Source: Opitutaceae bacterium
GTDB lineage: Bacteria; Verrucomicrobiota; Verrucomicrobiia; Opitutales; Opitutaceae
Direction of reading: 5' to 3'
Assembly (NCBI GenBank): GCA_024711005.1
Contig: JANJTQ010000223.1
Coordinates: forward strand, 1 to 37,623
Length of the DNA stretch: 37,623 bases
The notes beneath the pieces were generated by a model. That model was not told the DNA's origin. It saw nothing but the letters and a program-made list of their open reading frames with translations, and made no database searches. This document shows, piece after piece, positions 8,707 through 18,347 of this stretch; the stretch's first letter is position 1; every line of letters begins with the position of its first letter. Made by a program: the position numbers and the translations under genes.

Positions 8707-9719
8707 CAGGTGGCGGATTTCCGTAACGCGTCCACCGAGGCGATCTGCTCGCCGAGGGCGACGACCACACGTGCCTTAAAATCGGCGATGGATGTGTTTT
8801 TGAGGTTGAGGCCGGCGGCGCACGCGTGACCACCGCCGTTAAAACCGGCGGCGATGCGGTCGACGCGATAAACAGGATCCTTCGAGCGCAGACTGGCCTT
8901 GATCGATCCGTCTTGCTCTTCGATGAGCACGCCGATTTCGACGCCCTCGATGGAACGCGCGTAATCCACCAGACCTTCGGCATCTTCCGGGCTGGTACCG
9001 GTGGCGGCATAGATGCCGTTGGGCAGCGTGCCGATGCAAACGCGTCCGTCGCATTCATAGCGAAGCGATGCCAAGAAACGTTGAAGAAGGTCCAGCTTGC
9101 CCGGGGTCTCGCGCTCGTAGAGTTCGGCGGCCGCGGCGGCAGGCTGGGCGCCGCGGGCCATGAGCTCGGCGACAATCAGGAACGTGCGTCGGGATGTGGA
9201 GCTGAAGCGGAACTGGCCCGTGTCGGTCGCGATCCCCGCGTAGAGAGACTGTGCGGCTTGGGCGTCGATCGGCAGATGATGATCGATGAAAAGACCGGCG
9301 AGAATCTCTGCCGTGGCGCACGATCCGACATCGATGAAGTTGTGTTCACCGTAACCGGAGTTCGAAAGGTGGTGATCAATGTTGGCGAACGGCGCGGGGA
9401 AACGCGCTTTGAATTGCGCCCCCGCCCTGCCCTGATCGGCGCAATCGACGTAGATCGCAGTCAACTCACCCTCGGGAAGGCCGTCGAAGCGCACCAGCGG
9501 CGTGTCACCCACCGCGAACTGAATACGACGCGGGACCGGGTCGGGGTTGGCGCAGATGACATCGATGTTGAGTGCGCGCAGCACGCGGGCGAGCGCGACC
9601 TCGGAACCGATGCAATCGCCATCGGGACGAGCGTGGGAAATAACCACCACCCGGCGGCCCGCGAGCGACCTCAGAAATGCGCCGAAACGCTCGTAAAATT
9701 CAGGATAGATCAACTCCAC
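8706..9719 (-). CDS. nrnA: NrnA-like DHH/DHHA1 phosphoesterase (oligoribonuclease / pAp phosphatase)
   Basis: DHH-superfamily phosphoesterase expected to degrade nano-RNA and dephosphorylate pAp with Mn2+. Motifs in order: [20 protein letters not shown] (motif I), [11 protein letters not shown], the DHH motif [28 protein letters not shown], and the DHHA1 motif [13 protein letters not shown] chose GTG at 9719, giving 337 residues that begin MELIYPEF. It lies just after the rbfA stop and has AGGAG about 10 bases upstream. The open frame extends upstream through rbfA only as a shadow. The rbfA-nrnA-truB order is common in bacteria and supports the role. Confidence 0.93.
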   Translation of the reverse strand: MELIYPEFYERFGAFLRSLAGRRVVVISHARPDGDCIGSEVALARVLRALNIDVICANPDPVPRRIQFAVGDTPLVRFDGLPEGELTAIYVDCADQGRAGAQFKARFPAPFANIDHHLSNSGYGEHNFIDVGSCATAEILAGLFIDHHLPIDAQAAQSLYAGIATDTGQFRFSSTSRRTFLIVAELMARGAQPAAAAAELYERETPGKLDLLQRFLASLRYECDGRVCIGTLPNGIYAATGTSPEDAEGLVDYARSIEGVEIGVLIEEQDGSIKASLRSKDPVYRVDRIAAGFNGGGHACAAGLNLKNTSIADFKARVVVALGEQIASVDALRKSAT

Positions 9720-9726
9720 AACCGGC

Positions 9727-10110
9727 TTACTCCTTGTCTTCGGGTTGCGGCTGGGCGGCGTTCCGGGCTTTGTCCTGCTCGGCAATCTCATCGAGAACCG
9801 ACAGGATGCGGTTGCCGCGCGCAGTGGACGTATCCATCGCGTAGGTGAAATGCGGCATGTTCTTGAGCACGACACGACGCCCCAGCTCGAAGCGGAAATC
9901 CTTGGAGTGATGTTTGAGCCAGCGAAGACACTTGATCTCGTCCTCTTCGTCACCGGTCACGGCGATGAAGACTTTGCCTTCATGAAGATCGGGCGAAACT
10001 TGAACGCCGGTGATGGTGATCGCGAGCGCCTCATCCTTGTAGCGCTTGCGCAGGATGTCGCTCAGCTCGCGCTGGAGGAGTTCGTTGACGCGAAGGGTGC
10101 GGGTGGACAT
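9727..10110 (-). CDS. rbfA: RbfA, 30S ribosome-binding factor
   Basis: Assembly factor that binds immature 30S subunits and helps mature the 16S 5' end. The 127-residue protein begins RTLRVNELLQRELSDILRK, then has ITGVQVSPDLHEGKVFIAV and the KH-like segment GRRVVLKNMPHFTYAMD, typical of the family. The tail (KARNAAQPQPEDKE) is charged and probably disordered. It sits between infB and nrnA. The gap to infB is filled by a short-word repeat. Confidence 0.94.
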   Translation of the reverse strand: MSTRTLRVNELLQRELSDILRKRYKDEALAITITGVQVSPDLHEGKVFIAVTGDEEDEIKCLRWLKHHSKDFRFELGRRVVLKNMPHFTYAMDTSTARGNRILSVLDEIAEQDKARNAAQPQPEDKE

Positions 10111-10117
10111 GGGCGGT

Positions 10118-10163
10118 GACTAGTTACTGGAGCCTAGTTGCTAGAAGCCAGCGACTAAAAGCC
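10118..10163. repeat. Degenerate CTAG-type short-word repeat between infB and rbfA
   Basis: On the minus strand the spacer reads as variations of one word: TAGTCGCTGGCTT, CTAGCAACTAGGCT, CCAGTAACTAGTCAC. It occupies almost the whole 59-bp gap between the infB stop and the rbfA start. It resembles the other degenerate word arrays in this window in build but not in sequence. Confidence 0.55.
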
Positions 10164-10169
10164 ATGAAT

Positions 10170-12674
10170 TCAGAGCGAGGCGCGGACCTTTTGAATCTCG
10201 TAACACTCGATGACGTCGCCGATTTCGTAACCGTTGAAGTCGCCGAGCTTGATGCCGCATTCGATACCGGCACGGACCTCGTTGGCGTCGTCCTTGAAGC
10301 GCTTGAGCGTGCTGACCTTGCCTTCGAAGATGATCTCCTTCTTGCGACGCAGACGAGCGGAGGCGTTGCGCGTGATCTTGCCTTCGGTAACGAGACAGCC
10401 GGCCACGAAACCCTTGGCGAGCGGGAACGTCGCGCGCACTTCGGCGGCGCCGGTTTTGTTCTCCTTGAGGTCGGGATCGAGCATGTCGGCCATCATATCG
10501 CGGACCTTGTCGGCCAGCTCATAGATGATGCCATAGGTCTCGATGCGCACACCGTGATGCTTGGCGACGGCGGTGACGCCATTCTCCAGCTTGGTATTGA
10601 AGCCCACCACGACCGCGCCGGCGGCGCTGGCCATGAGAATGTCGGTCTTGGAAACGAGCCCCACCTCGATCGAAACAATCTCGATCGAGACCTTGTTGCT
10701 CTTGATGTTTTCGAGAACGTTGCGCACGGCCTCGGTCGAGCCGAACACGTCGGTCTTGACGATGAGTTTGAGAACCTTCGCCTGGGTGGCGGCAATGTTG
10801 GCGAAAAGACTCTCGACGGAGACTTCCTTGGGCGCGGCGTCGGCGGCGCCGACATTCTTGCGGATCAGGTGCTCGGCCTCTTCGGCGAGCTTTTCGGCTT
10901 CGCGGGCATTCTTGGCGGACTTGAACTCGGCTCCGCTGTCGGGCGCCCCCGACCAACCAATCACGCGCACCGGGGTGGCGGGAGGAGCCTCTTTGAGATT
11001 CTTGCCGGCGTCGTCGAACATCGCGCGGACTTTCGCCCAATGGGGACCGCATACGATGGAATCACCCACACGCAGCGTGCCACGCTGCACAATGACCGTG
11101 GCGAGCGGGCCGCGACCGACCTCGATCTGCGACTCGATGATGACACCACTGGCCTCGGTTTTCGCGTTGGCCTTGAGTTCCAGCACGTCCGCCTGAAGGA
11201 GAATCATGTCCAGCAGATCGGTCACACCGGTTCCCTTGATCGCGGAAACGGGCACAGTGACGGTCTCGCCACCCCAGTCTTCGGGGGCGATGTTGCGCTC
11301 CTGCATCTGCTGCTTCACGCGTTCGATGTTGGCGCCCTTCACATCCATTTTGTTCACGGCGACCATCAGCGTGACACCGGCGTTTTGTGCATGCTTGAGG
11401 GCTTCGTCGGTCTGCGGCATGAAGCCGTCGTCGGCGGCAACCACAAGGACGGCGATGTCGGTGACGTCGGCGCCGCGGGCGCGCATCTTGGTGAATGCAG
11501 CGTGTCCCGGAGTGTCGAGGAAGGTGATCTTGCGGTCGGCGTGTTCGATTTGATACGCGCCGATGTGCTGGGTGATGCCACCCGTCTCGCCAGCGGCGAC
11601 GTCCGCCTTGCGGATGGCGTCGAGCAAGGAGGTTTTGCCATGGTCGACGTGGCCAAGAATACAGACGACGGGCGGACGCGGCGCGAGGTTCTGCATCTCG
11701 GCTTCGGCGGCGGCCTTTTCCTTGTTCTTGGCTTTTTCCTTGGCCGACTGCTGGGTCTGTTGCGCCGCTTCGCCGCGATGCTTGATCTCCAGCATGAAGC
11801 CGTGTTTCTCGGCAACCTTGATGGCGATCGGCTCCTCGATGGTTTGATTCATCGAGGCGAAAATTCCCATCTCCATAAGTTCGGAGATGAGTTTGAACGG
11901 CTTCATGCTCAGCGCAGTCGCGAAATCGCGGACGATGATCGGCGGCTTGAGATGGATGACCTTGATATCGCCCTCCGTGGTGATCGTGGCGGTCTGGGCA
12001 GGCGGAGTGGCCGGCATCGCGGGATTTCCGGGAGCGGACACGATGGCAGGCGGCGGTTTGGGCGCGCCGGGAATCGGCATCGGCGGGCGCGGAGCCGAGA
12101 CCGGCATGGGAGCGGACGACGCGGGCTTGGCAACGGGCGGCGGGAGCACCGGGGCCGGACGCGGAGCCGATATAGTCACCGGCGGGCGCACTGGGGCAGG
12201 CGCTGAAACGGGGGCGGGACGCGAGAGGGGAGGCACCGGAGCGGGCGATGTTGAAGGACGCGGGGGCGGGGCTTGCGGAACCGAGACAGGACGTGGAGCC
12301 GAGACGGGGGCGGCGGGAGCCGGTGCGGCCGGAGCGGGTTTCGGCGGCACGACCGGAGCGGGAGCGGGCGATAACGCCGCAGCTTGGGCGGCCTTCGCTT
12401 CTTCCTTCTCACGCAGGACGTCTTCGGCGCTCTTCACGGTTGGAATTTTGAACGGTGCTGGCGCGGCTTCGTGCGCTGGTTCGGCAACGGCGGGAGCGGC
12501 GGCGGCGGCCTTGGCGGCAAACTCTTTCTCGATCTCCTCTTCGTAGATCTTATTGAGCGTGCTGGACACCGATTTTGTCTCCGCAGAAACGAAGCCACGC
12601 TCCTTGAGCAAGGCCAACATTTCCTTGGCCTCCATGTTATGACGTTTGGCGAGTTCGTGAATGCGGATGCTCAT
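10170..12674 (-). CDS. infB: InfB, translation initiation factor IF-2
   Basis: GTPase that places initiator tRNA on the 30S subunit and drives subunit joining. The 834-residue protein starts with an IF2_N module ([19 protein letters not shown]). A long Pro/Ala-rich linker follows (about residues 75-240), made of repeated PAP, PVSAPRP and PPV units, as in other IF-2 proteins. The G domain has G1 GHVDHGKTS (about 340-348), [12 protein letters not shown]3 DTPGHAAF and G4 NKMD. Domains II to IV follow, including [12 protein letters not shown] and the C-terminal [14 protein letters not shown] and [19 protein letters not shown]. It lies 51 bp after nusA. The Pro-rich linker leaves a 2-kb open frame on the plus strand, which I treat as a shadow. 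Confidence 0.98.
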   Translation of the reverse strand: MSIRIHELAKRHNMEAKEMLALLKERGFVSAETKSVSSTLNKIYEEEIEKEFAAKAAAAAPAVAEPAHEAAPAPFKIPTVKSAEDVLREKEEAKAAQAAALSPAPAPVVPPKPAPAAPAPAAPVSAPRPVSVPQAPPPRPSTSPAPVPPLSRPAPVSAPAPVRPPVTISAPRPAPVLPPPVAKPASSAPMPVSAPRPPMPIPGAPKPPPAIVSAPGNPAMPATPPAQTATITTEGDIKVIHLKPPIIVRDFATALSMKPFKLISELMEMGIFASMNQTIEEPIAIKVAEKHGFMLEIKHRGEAAQQTQQSAKEKAKNKEKAAAEAEMQNLAPRPPVVCILGHVDHGKTSLLDAIRKADVAAGETGGITQHIGAYQIEHADRKITFLDTPGHAAFTKMRARGADVTDIAVLVVAADDGFMPQTDEALKHAQNAGVTLMVAVNKMDVKGANIERVKQQMQERNIAPEDWGGETVTVPVSAIKGTGVTDLLDMILLQADVLELKANAKTEASGVIIESQIEVGRGPLATVIVQRGTLRVGDSIVCGPHWAKVRAMFDDAGKNLKEAPPATPVRVIGWSGAPDSGAEFKSAKNAREAEKLAEEAEHLIRKNVGAADAAPKEVSVESLFANIAATQAKVLKLIVKTDVFGSTEAVRNVLENIKSNKVSIEIVSIEVGLVSKTDILMASAAGAVVVGFNTKLENGVTAVAKHHGVRIETYGIIYELADKVRDMMADMLDPDLKENKTGAAEVRATFPLAKGFVAGCLVTEGKITRNASARLRRKKEIIFEGKVSTLKRFKDDANEVRAGIECGIKLGDFNGYEIGDVIECYEIQKVRASL

Positions 12675-12725
12675 TAAGTAAGTAGCGGCTGAGAAAGGAT
12701 GGGAGATTGAAGGGCTCTGCGCGCT

Positions 12726-13955
12726 TTATTGCGCGCTGCTCACGCTGGCGATAATGGTGGCAGCCTCTTCGGAAGAGAACCCGGCGTCGACGAGATCGTC
12801 GGCACCGACGCCCTCGAAGGCGGCGGGGGAATTGATTCCGATCGCGACGAGACGCTCGGCGAGCGTCGCATCCAAACCGAAAGTCTTCACGAGTGTGTCG
12901 ATGGCGACCGCCCGAGGATCGGTGGAAACAGCGTGGAACTCTTCGATGTCCAGACGCCAGCCGATCAATCGGGAGGTTAAACGCGCATTCTGGCCTTTGC
13001 GGCCGATGGCGATTGCGAGGTCCTCGGTCGCAACCTTCAGCAGGATACGATGAGTCTTTTCATCGAGAATGATCTCGCGCGGCGCGGCCGGCTTGAGTGC
13101 CTCGATCACCATCTGCTTCGGGTCGGCAAAGTAGTTGATGATGTCGATCTTTTCGCCGTTGAGCTCGCGCACAATGGTCTTCACGCGAGCGCCACGGGCT
13201 CCAACGCAGGCGCCGACGGGATCGACCTTGGGGTCGGTACTGGTGACCGCAATCTTCGTACGATAACCGGGCTCGCGGGCGAAGGCCTCGATCTTGACGG
13301 TGCCATCGGCGATCTCGCCGACTTCGACTTCAAACAGACGGCGAACAAACTTCGGGCTGGCCCGGGTGAGCATCAACTCGGGGCCGCGCGGAGTGCTGTC
13401 AATGGAGAGCAGCAGGCAGCGGATGCGGTCGCCGGGCTGATATTCTTCGCCAGGGACCTGCTCTTTGCCGGAAAGGACGGCCTCGGCTTTGCCTAGGTCG
13501 ACGAAAATGTCGTTACGCTCTTTGCGACGCACCGTGCCAGTGACGATGTTGCCGACCATGTCCTTGAAGTCGTCGTAAATGCGGTCCTTCTCGAACTGGC
13601 GAAGTTTTTGCATCACGGCCTGGCGGGCGGTCTGCGCGGCAATACGCCCCAGTGTGGACGGATCGATCTCCTTTTCGAGAATCTCGCCGAGCTGGATGCC
13701 CGGCTGAATCGCCTGGGCCTTTTCGATGTGGATTTCGGCCCGGGGGTTGCTAACCGAGTCAACAACCTTAAGTAGCGTCCAGGCGTGGAGTTGTCCGTTT
13801 TTAGGGTTGATATCGATCTTGATATCCTGACCCGAGTTAACGCCTTTAAGCGCAGCGGTTTTGATTGCATTGACGATCGCCGCAATCATGTCGGCGCGAC
13901 CAATGCCCTTTTCTTTCTCCATGTATTCGAGAACTGAAAGAATTTCGCTGCTCAT
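12726..13955 (-). CDS. nusA: NusA, transcription termination/antitermination factor
   Basis: Binds RNA polymerase and nascent RNA to control pausing, termination and antitermination. The 409-residue protein has the N-terminal polymerase-binding domain (residues 1 to about 130), an S1 domain ([20 protein letters not shown], about 140-200) and two KH domains with [16 protein letters not shown] and [21 protein letters not shown] single short C-terminal helix-hairpin region ([19 protein letters not shown]) follows. It opens the operon nusA-infB-rbfA-nrnA-truB-ribF. The rimP gene that precedes nusA in many bacteria is absent; instead a terminator closes the DUF2851 gene just upstream. The start ATG is at 13955 with a weak ribosome site. 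Confidence 0.97.
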   Translation of the reverse strand: MSSEILSVLEYMEKEKGIGRADMIAAIVNAIKTAALKGVNSGQDIKIDINPKNGQLHAWTLLKVVDSVSNPRAEIHIEKAQAIQPGIQLGEILEKEIDPSTLGRIAAQTARQAVMQKLRQFEKDRIYDDFKDMVGNIVTGTVRRKERNDIFVDLGKAEAVLSGKEQVPGEEYQPGDRIRCLLLSIDSTPRGPELMLTRASPKFVRRLFEVEVGEIADGTVKIEAFAREPGYRTKIAVTSTDPKVDPVGACVGARGARVKTIVRELNGEKIDIINYFADPKQMVIEALKPAAPREIILDEKTHRILLKVATEDLAIAIGRKGQNARLTSRLIGWRLDIEEFHAVSTDPRAVAIDTLVKTFGLDATLAERLVAIGINSPAAFEGVGADDLVDAGFSSEEAATIIASVSSAQ

Positions 13956-13971
13956 AGGATATGTATTTGGG

Positions 13972-14002
13972 AAAAAAAAGGCGGGCCGAATGGCCCACCT
14001 TT
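13972..14002 (-). terminator. Intrinsic terminator of the DUF2851 gene
   Basis: On the minus strand AAAGGTGGGCC pairs with GGCCCGCCTTT (one U-G pair) around a 4-nt loop and is followed by a run of 8 T. It lies 27 bases past the DUF2851 stop and 17 bases before the nusA ATG. It should insulate nusA from upstream transcription, so the nusA promoter must overlap or lie within this short gap, or the terminator is leaky. Confidence 0.88.
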
Positions 14003-14028
14003 TGGAAAGTGAACGTTGTTAGAAAGGA

Positions 14029-15318
14029 TCAAGGTAGCTTGCGCGGCAAAATCTTGTCAAGTCCCGCGCCGGTTGGAGGAGCCCCTTGCCCTTGCAAACG
14101 CGATTCATGGGCCAGCATCCAGCCTAACAAACCTTGAATTGGTCCCTGCGCAACCGGCCGAACACGTCCGTCGAATACGCCAAGCGCACGCAATACGCGC
14201 ACTCCCGCCGCCGGCGCGTCCCCGGCGAACCATCCGGTCCAGGCCGCCTCCAGCTCCAGCCCGGTCTCGGCCGTCCAAAGCGGCATGAAGCCATCTCCGA
14301 TCAAGTTGTCCAACCGGCTGCCGCTCAAGGCACCGCCGCAGACATCATCCTGCAAACGCGCACGCTGGTCGGTCAATCGCACCTTCCGCCGCCAATCTCC
14401 GGTGGATGTCGCCGCTTGGCTAACCGCCAATTCGCGAAGGCTGGAGCTGTCCCGCAGTCGCTCGGGCCAATTCGGTCGTGAGATGCACCACGCGGCGTAC
14501 TGGCGCAGGCGCAACCTCGGATGATTAAGGGGCCGCACTCCCTGCAAGCTCCAGCGTCCGGTCTCCGCAAGGATCTCAAAAATGCGCCCTGCGTCTACCC
14601 GTCCGCTTGCCCACTCGTTCAATGGCAACGCCGACGCCGCCGACAACATCGGGGCACGATTGAATCGATAACCAAGAATCTCCAGCGCCGCATGGTGACA
14701 CGCCCCCTCCCATCCCAGCCGCTTGATGCGCTCGCGGGCGAAATACACCTTGCTCCGCCACCGCTGCTCCGCCTGTGCCCGCAGCAGTGTATCCAGTTCT
14801 TGGTGACTGAGCGCCCCGAGAATTTCCTGCGCGTGATGCAGCGGTCGCCCCGCCAGCTGCTCCATGGCGTCCTCCTCGGCATATTCCTCCAGACCGTGGT
14901 GCAACAAGGGCAGCAGGCACAGCACGGGAATCGTCCGTCCGCCCGCGCCTCGCGTGCCGGTCTCGGCGCAGGGAAACAACACCACATGCAAAATCACGTT
15001 GTCGTAAGCGCTGTCGGTAAGGTGTCCGTGAGCGGCCCAATCTTTTGCATGGAGATGGAGCTCGACGTCCCCGGTGACCTCGCGGCCGGCAATCAACAAC
15101 CGCGCTTGGGCGAAATCCGGTCCGCCCAGATGATTCCAACGCCCGGGGTGCAGAATCTTCAACGCCCGTCCATCGGCCGTCCGTGCCCCCGCACTATCGA
15201 AATCACCGCGCTGCCAAATCTTCTGCAGCAACCGTTCGGGAAAGGAGAAGGCGCCATAAAGCCCCTGGACTTCGGCCACGGCATCGACGGGAGACAGGGT
15301 TGTTTCGTATTCATTCAT
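14029..15318 (-). CDS. DUF2851 family protein
   Basis: The 429-residue product carries the hallmark DUF2851 block: ILHPGRWNHLGGPDFAQARL, VTGDVELHLHAKDWAAHGH and SAYDNVILHVVLF. A helical C-terminal half follows (LLRAQAEQRWRSKVYFARER, EILGYRFNRAPM). The family is found mainly in Bacteroidota, Verrucomicrobiota and relatives and has no established function; the conserved His, Asp and Trp residues hint at an enzyme. I chose the ATG at 15318 (MNEYETTL), which overlaps the end of the NYN gene by 8 bases (ATGAATGA) and suggests coupling. An in-frame ATG at 15345 would add nine residues. A terminator follows directly. Confidence 0.88.
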   Translation of the reverse strand: MNEYETTLSPVDAVAEVQGLYGAFSFPERLLQKIWQRGDFDSAGARTADGRALKILHPGRWNHLGGPDFAQARLLIAGREVTGDVELHLHAKDWAAHGHLTDSAYDNVILHVVLFPCAETGTRGAGGRTIPVLCLLPLLHHGLEEYAEEDAMEQLAGRPLHHAQEILGALSHQELDTLLRAQAEQRWRSKVYFARERIKRLGWEGACHHAALEILGYRFNRAPMLSAASALPLNEWASGRVDAGRIFEILAETGRWSLQGVRPLNHPRLRLRQYAAWCISRPNWPERLRDSSSLRELAVSQAATSTGDWRRKVRLTDQRARLQDDVCGGALSGSRLDNLIGDGFMPLWTAETGLELEAAWTGWFAGDAPAAGVRVLRALGVFDGRVRPVAQGPIQGLLGWMLAHESRLQGQGAPPTGAGLDKILPRKLP

Positions 15319-15790
15319 GTGGACGGCGTCGCCAGTCATGTGCATTTGCCCGATTCAGTCCAGCCACCTTTGCGGAAAGTCTTTGCTCGGCCCGGTCAAT
15401 CCGTGCCCGCAGATCGGCAAGAGGGACCCAAATCGCACCGGTTGCCTCGATGGTGTTGCGCTCGGCCTGATCGCCGGTGGCAACTTCACACAGCGCCGGG
15501 TCTGCCGAGCGACCGACCATTTGCTCAATGACATCATCGGCCGTGAGCGACGATGGTGTGTAGACCACGGCAAACGTCGCCTGCCGCGAAGGATGCTCGA
15601 CGACAATTTCCCGTCCTCGCCCATCCACGACCACCGTGACACGCATCGACTCCGCATCGTGGAGCGCTCCGAGTCGCTGGATTAATTGCGAGCGGGCCGC
15701 ATCTCGGTCCCGTTTCAACAAACCGCGCAACTCGGGCCATGCATGGAGCACATTGGCCGCGTCCACGAGCAGGTGTTTTTCAAATGCCAC
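15311..15790 (-). CDS. YacP-like NYN domain ribonuclease
   Basis: About 159 residues of the NYN/PIN-like fold. The N-terminus has KHLLVDAANVLHAWPEL with the metal-binding Asp of the first strand. Later come VTVVVDGRGRE, VVYTPSSLTADDVIEQMV, VATGDQAERNTIEATGA and a C-terminal charged helix. This matches the YacP (Rae1) group, which cleaves mRNA on the ribosome in Bacillus; that activity is inferred from the family. I chose GTG at 15790, because it places the first strand at the N-terminus as in homologues. ATG at 15871 or 15856 is possible, and the longer frame runs into the tRNA-Ser gene. It overlaps DUF2851 by 8 bases. Confidence 0.8.
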   Translation of the reverse strand: MAFEKHLLVDAANVLHAWPELRGLLKRDRDAARSQLIQRLGALHDAESMRVTVVVDGRGREIVVEHPSRQATFAVVYTPSSLTADDVIEQMVGRSADPALCEVATGDQAERNTIEATGAIWVPLADLRARIDRAEQRLSAKVAGLNRANAHDWRRRPHE

Positions 15791-15916
15791 GATGTATCGT
15801 GAACGCCCCTTCGTCCGCGCAGCAATGCGGGAAACCGTGAAAACGTGCGTCACCATCGTTCGCTTGATCATCGCCGGGCGGTTATCAATCACCCACGGCG
15901 CCCACTGGAAAGACGA

Positions 15917-16007
15917 TGGCGGAGGAGGAGGGATTCGAACCCCCGGTAAGCTTGCGCCTACGTCTGATTTCAAGTCAGGTGCCTTAAACCAACTCAGCCA
16001 CTCCTCC
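15917..16007 (-). tRNA. tRNA-Ser (anticodon UGA)
   Basis: Class II tRNA with a long variable arm. The acceptor GGAGGAG pairs with CTCCTCC, the discriminator is G and the CCA is encoded at 15917-15919. The anticodon loop CTTGAAA gives UGA, reading UCA. The anticodon stem has four Watson-Crick pairs plus a C-A mismatch at its outer end. The T-arm contains GGGTTCGAATCCC. It is divergent from gmd. Confidence 0.96.
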
Positions 16008-16143
16008 GTGGTTGCACTGCGAAGAAGTCAATCGAAGGCGGCATCACTGCAAGCCGGTAATTTGCCGAATTTAAACTACTGATGGCCGACGGGGAATTTC
16101 TCTTGAAAGCCGCTGCCATTCGCCAACATCAACCGCTTCAAAC

Positions 16144-17160
16144 ATGAAGAAAGCCCTTCTCACCGGTATCACAGGACAGGATGGATCGTATCTCGCCGAG
16201 CTGTTGCTCTCCAAGGGCTACGAGGTGCATGGCGTCATCCGTCGTGCGTCCACCTTTAACACCAGCCGCATCGATCACCTTTACAGCGACCCGCATGTCA
16301 ACGGCGTACGCTTGTTCCTGCATTACGGCGACCTCGCGGATTCGGTGCAGATGGTAAAACTCCTCTACCAGCTCCAGCCCGACGAGATCTACAATCTCGG
16401 AGCCCAGTCCCATGTTCGCGTTTCTTTCGATGTTCCTGAATACACAGGTGACGTCGTCGGCCTTGGCGCGCTGCGTATCCTGGAAGCGGTTCGCGAGGCG
16501 GGTCTGGTGGAACGCGTCCGTTATTATCAAGCCTCCTCCTCGGAGATGTTCGGCAAGGTGCAGGAAGTGCCCCAGACGGAGAAAACCCCGTTCTGGCCCC
16601 GTTCGCCTTACGGCTGCGCCAAGATGTATGCGTACTGGCTGACGATTAACTATCGCGAGTCCTACAATCTGCACGCCTCCAACGGCATTCTCTTCAATCA
16701 CGAATCACCCCGCCGCGGTGAAACCTTCGTCACCCGCAAGATCACCCGCGCCGTCGGTCGCATCAAACTCGGCCTGCAAGACTCGCTCTACCTCGGCAAT
16801 CTCGACGCGCAGCGCGACTGGGGGTACGCCAAGGAATACGTTGAGATGATGTGGATGATGCTCCAGCAGGACAAACCCGACGACTACGTGGTCGGCACCA
16901 ACGAAACCCACAGCGTGAAAGAGTTCTGCCAGGTGGCGTTTGCCCGCGCCGGTCTGGACTGGGAGAAGTACGTCAAATACGACCCCCGCTACGAGCGTCC
17001 CGCCGAAGTCGAGTTGCTCATCGGCGACGCGGCCAAGGCCAAAAAGCAACTCGGCTGGGAGCCCAAGGTTCGCTTCAAGGAACTCGTCGAGATCATGGTC
17101 GACCACGACCTCGAACTGGCCAAACGCGAGGCCCAGATCGCCAAGTTGCCCACGGCCTGA
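16144..17160 (+). CDS. gmd: Gmd, GDP-mannose 4,6-dehydratase
   Basis: Short-chain dehydrogenase that converts GDP-mannose to GDP-4-keto-6-deoxymannose, the first step to GDP-L-fucose and related sugars for surface polysaccharide. The 338-residue protein has the NAD(P)-binding motif [18 protein letters not shown] at the N-terminus, and [33 protein letters not shown] and [14 protein letters not shown]. The catalytic YxxxK is [12 protein letters not shown], and [20 protein letters not shown] completes the Gmd signature. It precedes fcl by 123 bp, forming a two-gene GDP-fucose unit. Confidence 0.97.
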   Translation: MKKALLTGITGQDGSYLAELLLSKGYEVHGVIRRASTFNTSRIDHLYSDPHVNGVRLFLHYGDLADSVQMVKLLYQLQPDEIYNLGAQSHVRVSFDVPEYTGDVVGLGALRILEAVREAGLVERVRYYQASSSEMFGKVQEVPQTEKTPFWPRSPYGCAKMYAYWLTINYRESYNLHASNGILFNHESPRRGETFVTRKITRAVGRIKLGLQDSLYLGNLDAQRDWGYAKEYVEMMWMMLQQDKPDDYVVGTNETHSVKEFCQVAFARAGLDWEKYVKYDPRYERPAEVELLIGDAAKAKKQLGWEPKVRFKELVEIMVDHDLELAKREAQIAKLPTA

Positions 17161-17283
17161 TCCACCCAATCGGGCAGCACGAAGGATCGGGGAAACGCCG
17201 GCCATCCAGGTTCAAAGCCGCAACATCCGGCCCGGCATTCTTCCCGATTCCCTCTCGCCCACTCCGCCTCACGTCTCCGTCCC

Positions 17284-18219
17284 ATGAAACTCTATATTGC
17301 AGGTCACAACGGAATGGTTGGCTCCGCCCTCGTGCGACGCCTCGAGCGCGAGCCCGGAGTCACGCTCGTGCTGCGCACGCGCAAGGAACTCGACCTCACG
17401 TCGCAAGCCGCCGTGGAGGCGTTCTACGCCGCCGAGAAACCCGACGTCGCGATCATCGCGGCCGCCAAGGTCGGCGGTATCCACGCGAACAATACGTACC
17501 CGGCCGACTTCCTTTACGAGAACCTCGCCCTCGCGGCCAACACCATCCACGGGGCCTACCGGCACGGAGTGAAGCGCCTGCTCTTCCTCGGCAGTTCGTG
17601 CATCTACCCGAAGCACGCCCCGCAGCCCATGCCCGAGAGCTGCCTGCTCACGAGCGAGCTCGAACCCACCAACGAGGCCTACGCCATCGCCAAAATCGCA
17701 GGCCTGAAGCTCGCGCAGTATTACCGCAAACAACACGGCGTGCTGTTTCACTCCGCGATGCCGACCAACCTGTACGGGCCGGGAGACAATTATCATCCGC
17801 AGAATTCGCACGTTCTTCCCGCCCTCATTCGCCGCTTCGACGAGGCGCGAGCCGCCGGCAAGTCCGAGGTCGTCGCGTGGGGCACCGGAACACCCAAGCG
17901 CGAATTTCTTCATGTCGACGATCTCGCCGACGCCTGCGCGTTCCTGCTGCGGCAGGAGAATCCGCCCGACTGGATCAACGTCGGCACCGGCACCGACGTG
18001 ACAATTAAAGAGCTCACCGAAACCGTGGCGGCCGTCACCGGTTTCGCGGGCAAAATCACGTGGGACGCTTCGAAGCCCGATGGCACGCCGCGCAAGCTCA
18101 TGGACGTGTCAAAACTCGCCGGACTCGGTTGGAGCTCCCGTATCTCCCTGCGCGAAGGTCTGCAGAAAACCTACGCCGCGTTCCAAGCCGAACGCGCCGC
18201 CGGAACGCTGCGAACCTAA
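17284..18219 (+). CDS. fcl: Fcl (WcaG), GDP-L-fucose synthase
   Basis: Epimerase/reductase that turns the Gmd product into GDP-L-fucose. The 311-residue protein has the Rossmann motif [17 protein letters not shown], then [38 protein letters not shown], the catalytic [15 protein letters not shown] and [19 protein letters not shown]. It follows gmd in the same direction. No glycosyltransferase lies beside it, so the final acceptor is unknown. It converges with the SNF2 gene across two hairpins. Confidence 0.96.
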   Translation: MKLYIAGHNGMVGSALVRRLEREPGVTLVLRTRKELDLTSQAAVEAFYAAEKPDVAIIAAAKVGGIHANNTYPADFLYENLALAANTIHGAYRHGVKRLLFLGSSCIYPKHAPQPMPESCLLTSELEPTNEAYAIAKIAGLKLAQYYRKQHGVLFHSAMPTNLYGPGDNYHPQNSHVLPALIRRFDEARAAGKSEVVAWGTGTPKREFLHVDDLADACAFLLRQENPPDWINVGTGTDVTIKELTETVAAVTGFAGKITWDASKPDGTPRKLMDVSKLAGLGWSSRISLREGLQKTYAAFQAERAAGTLRT

Positions 18220-18241
18220 GCGATCCGCAGCCTTCCGAACT

Positions 18242-18296
18242 AGGTGGCAGCGAGGCTGGGGTTTCTTTAGCCACCCGCCCACCAGCCTCGCTACCT
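18242..18296. repeat. REP-like imperfect inverted repeat in a convergent gap
   Basis: AGCGAGGCTGG at 18249-18259 pairs with CCAGCCTCGCT at 18282-18292, and flanking AGGT/ACCT extends the stem past a GGC bulge. The loop is 22 nt. The right arm read in reverse, AGGTAGCGAGGCTGG, matches 13 of 15 bases of AGGTAACGAGGCTGA at 32922-32936, so the motif recurs in the window. Confidence 0.65.
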
Positions 18297-18313
18297 CCGC
18301 GACCATCTCTGAA

Positions 18314-18338
18314 CAAACGCGGCGTTCGACCGCGTTTG
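18314..18338. terminator. Possible bidirectional terminator hairpin between fcl and the SNF2 gene
   Basis: Perfect 9-bp stem CAAACGCGG / CCGCGTTTG with a 7-nt loop, placed between two converging genes. The T tracts on both sides are short, so termination activity is likely but not certain. Confidence 0.55.
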
Positions 18339-18347
18339 CTTTGAATT

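Noticed and set aside
10116-12206. 696-codon plus-strand ORF
   Set aside because: It is antisense to infB, has His/Gly/Asp/Arg-rich shadow composition and no family motifs; infB is certain.
16144-18219. Start of a large polysaccharide gene cluster
   Set aside because: Only gmd and fcl are present; no glycosyltransferase, flippase or polymerase adjoins them.
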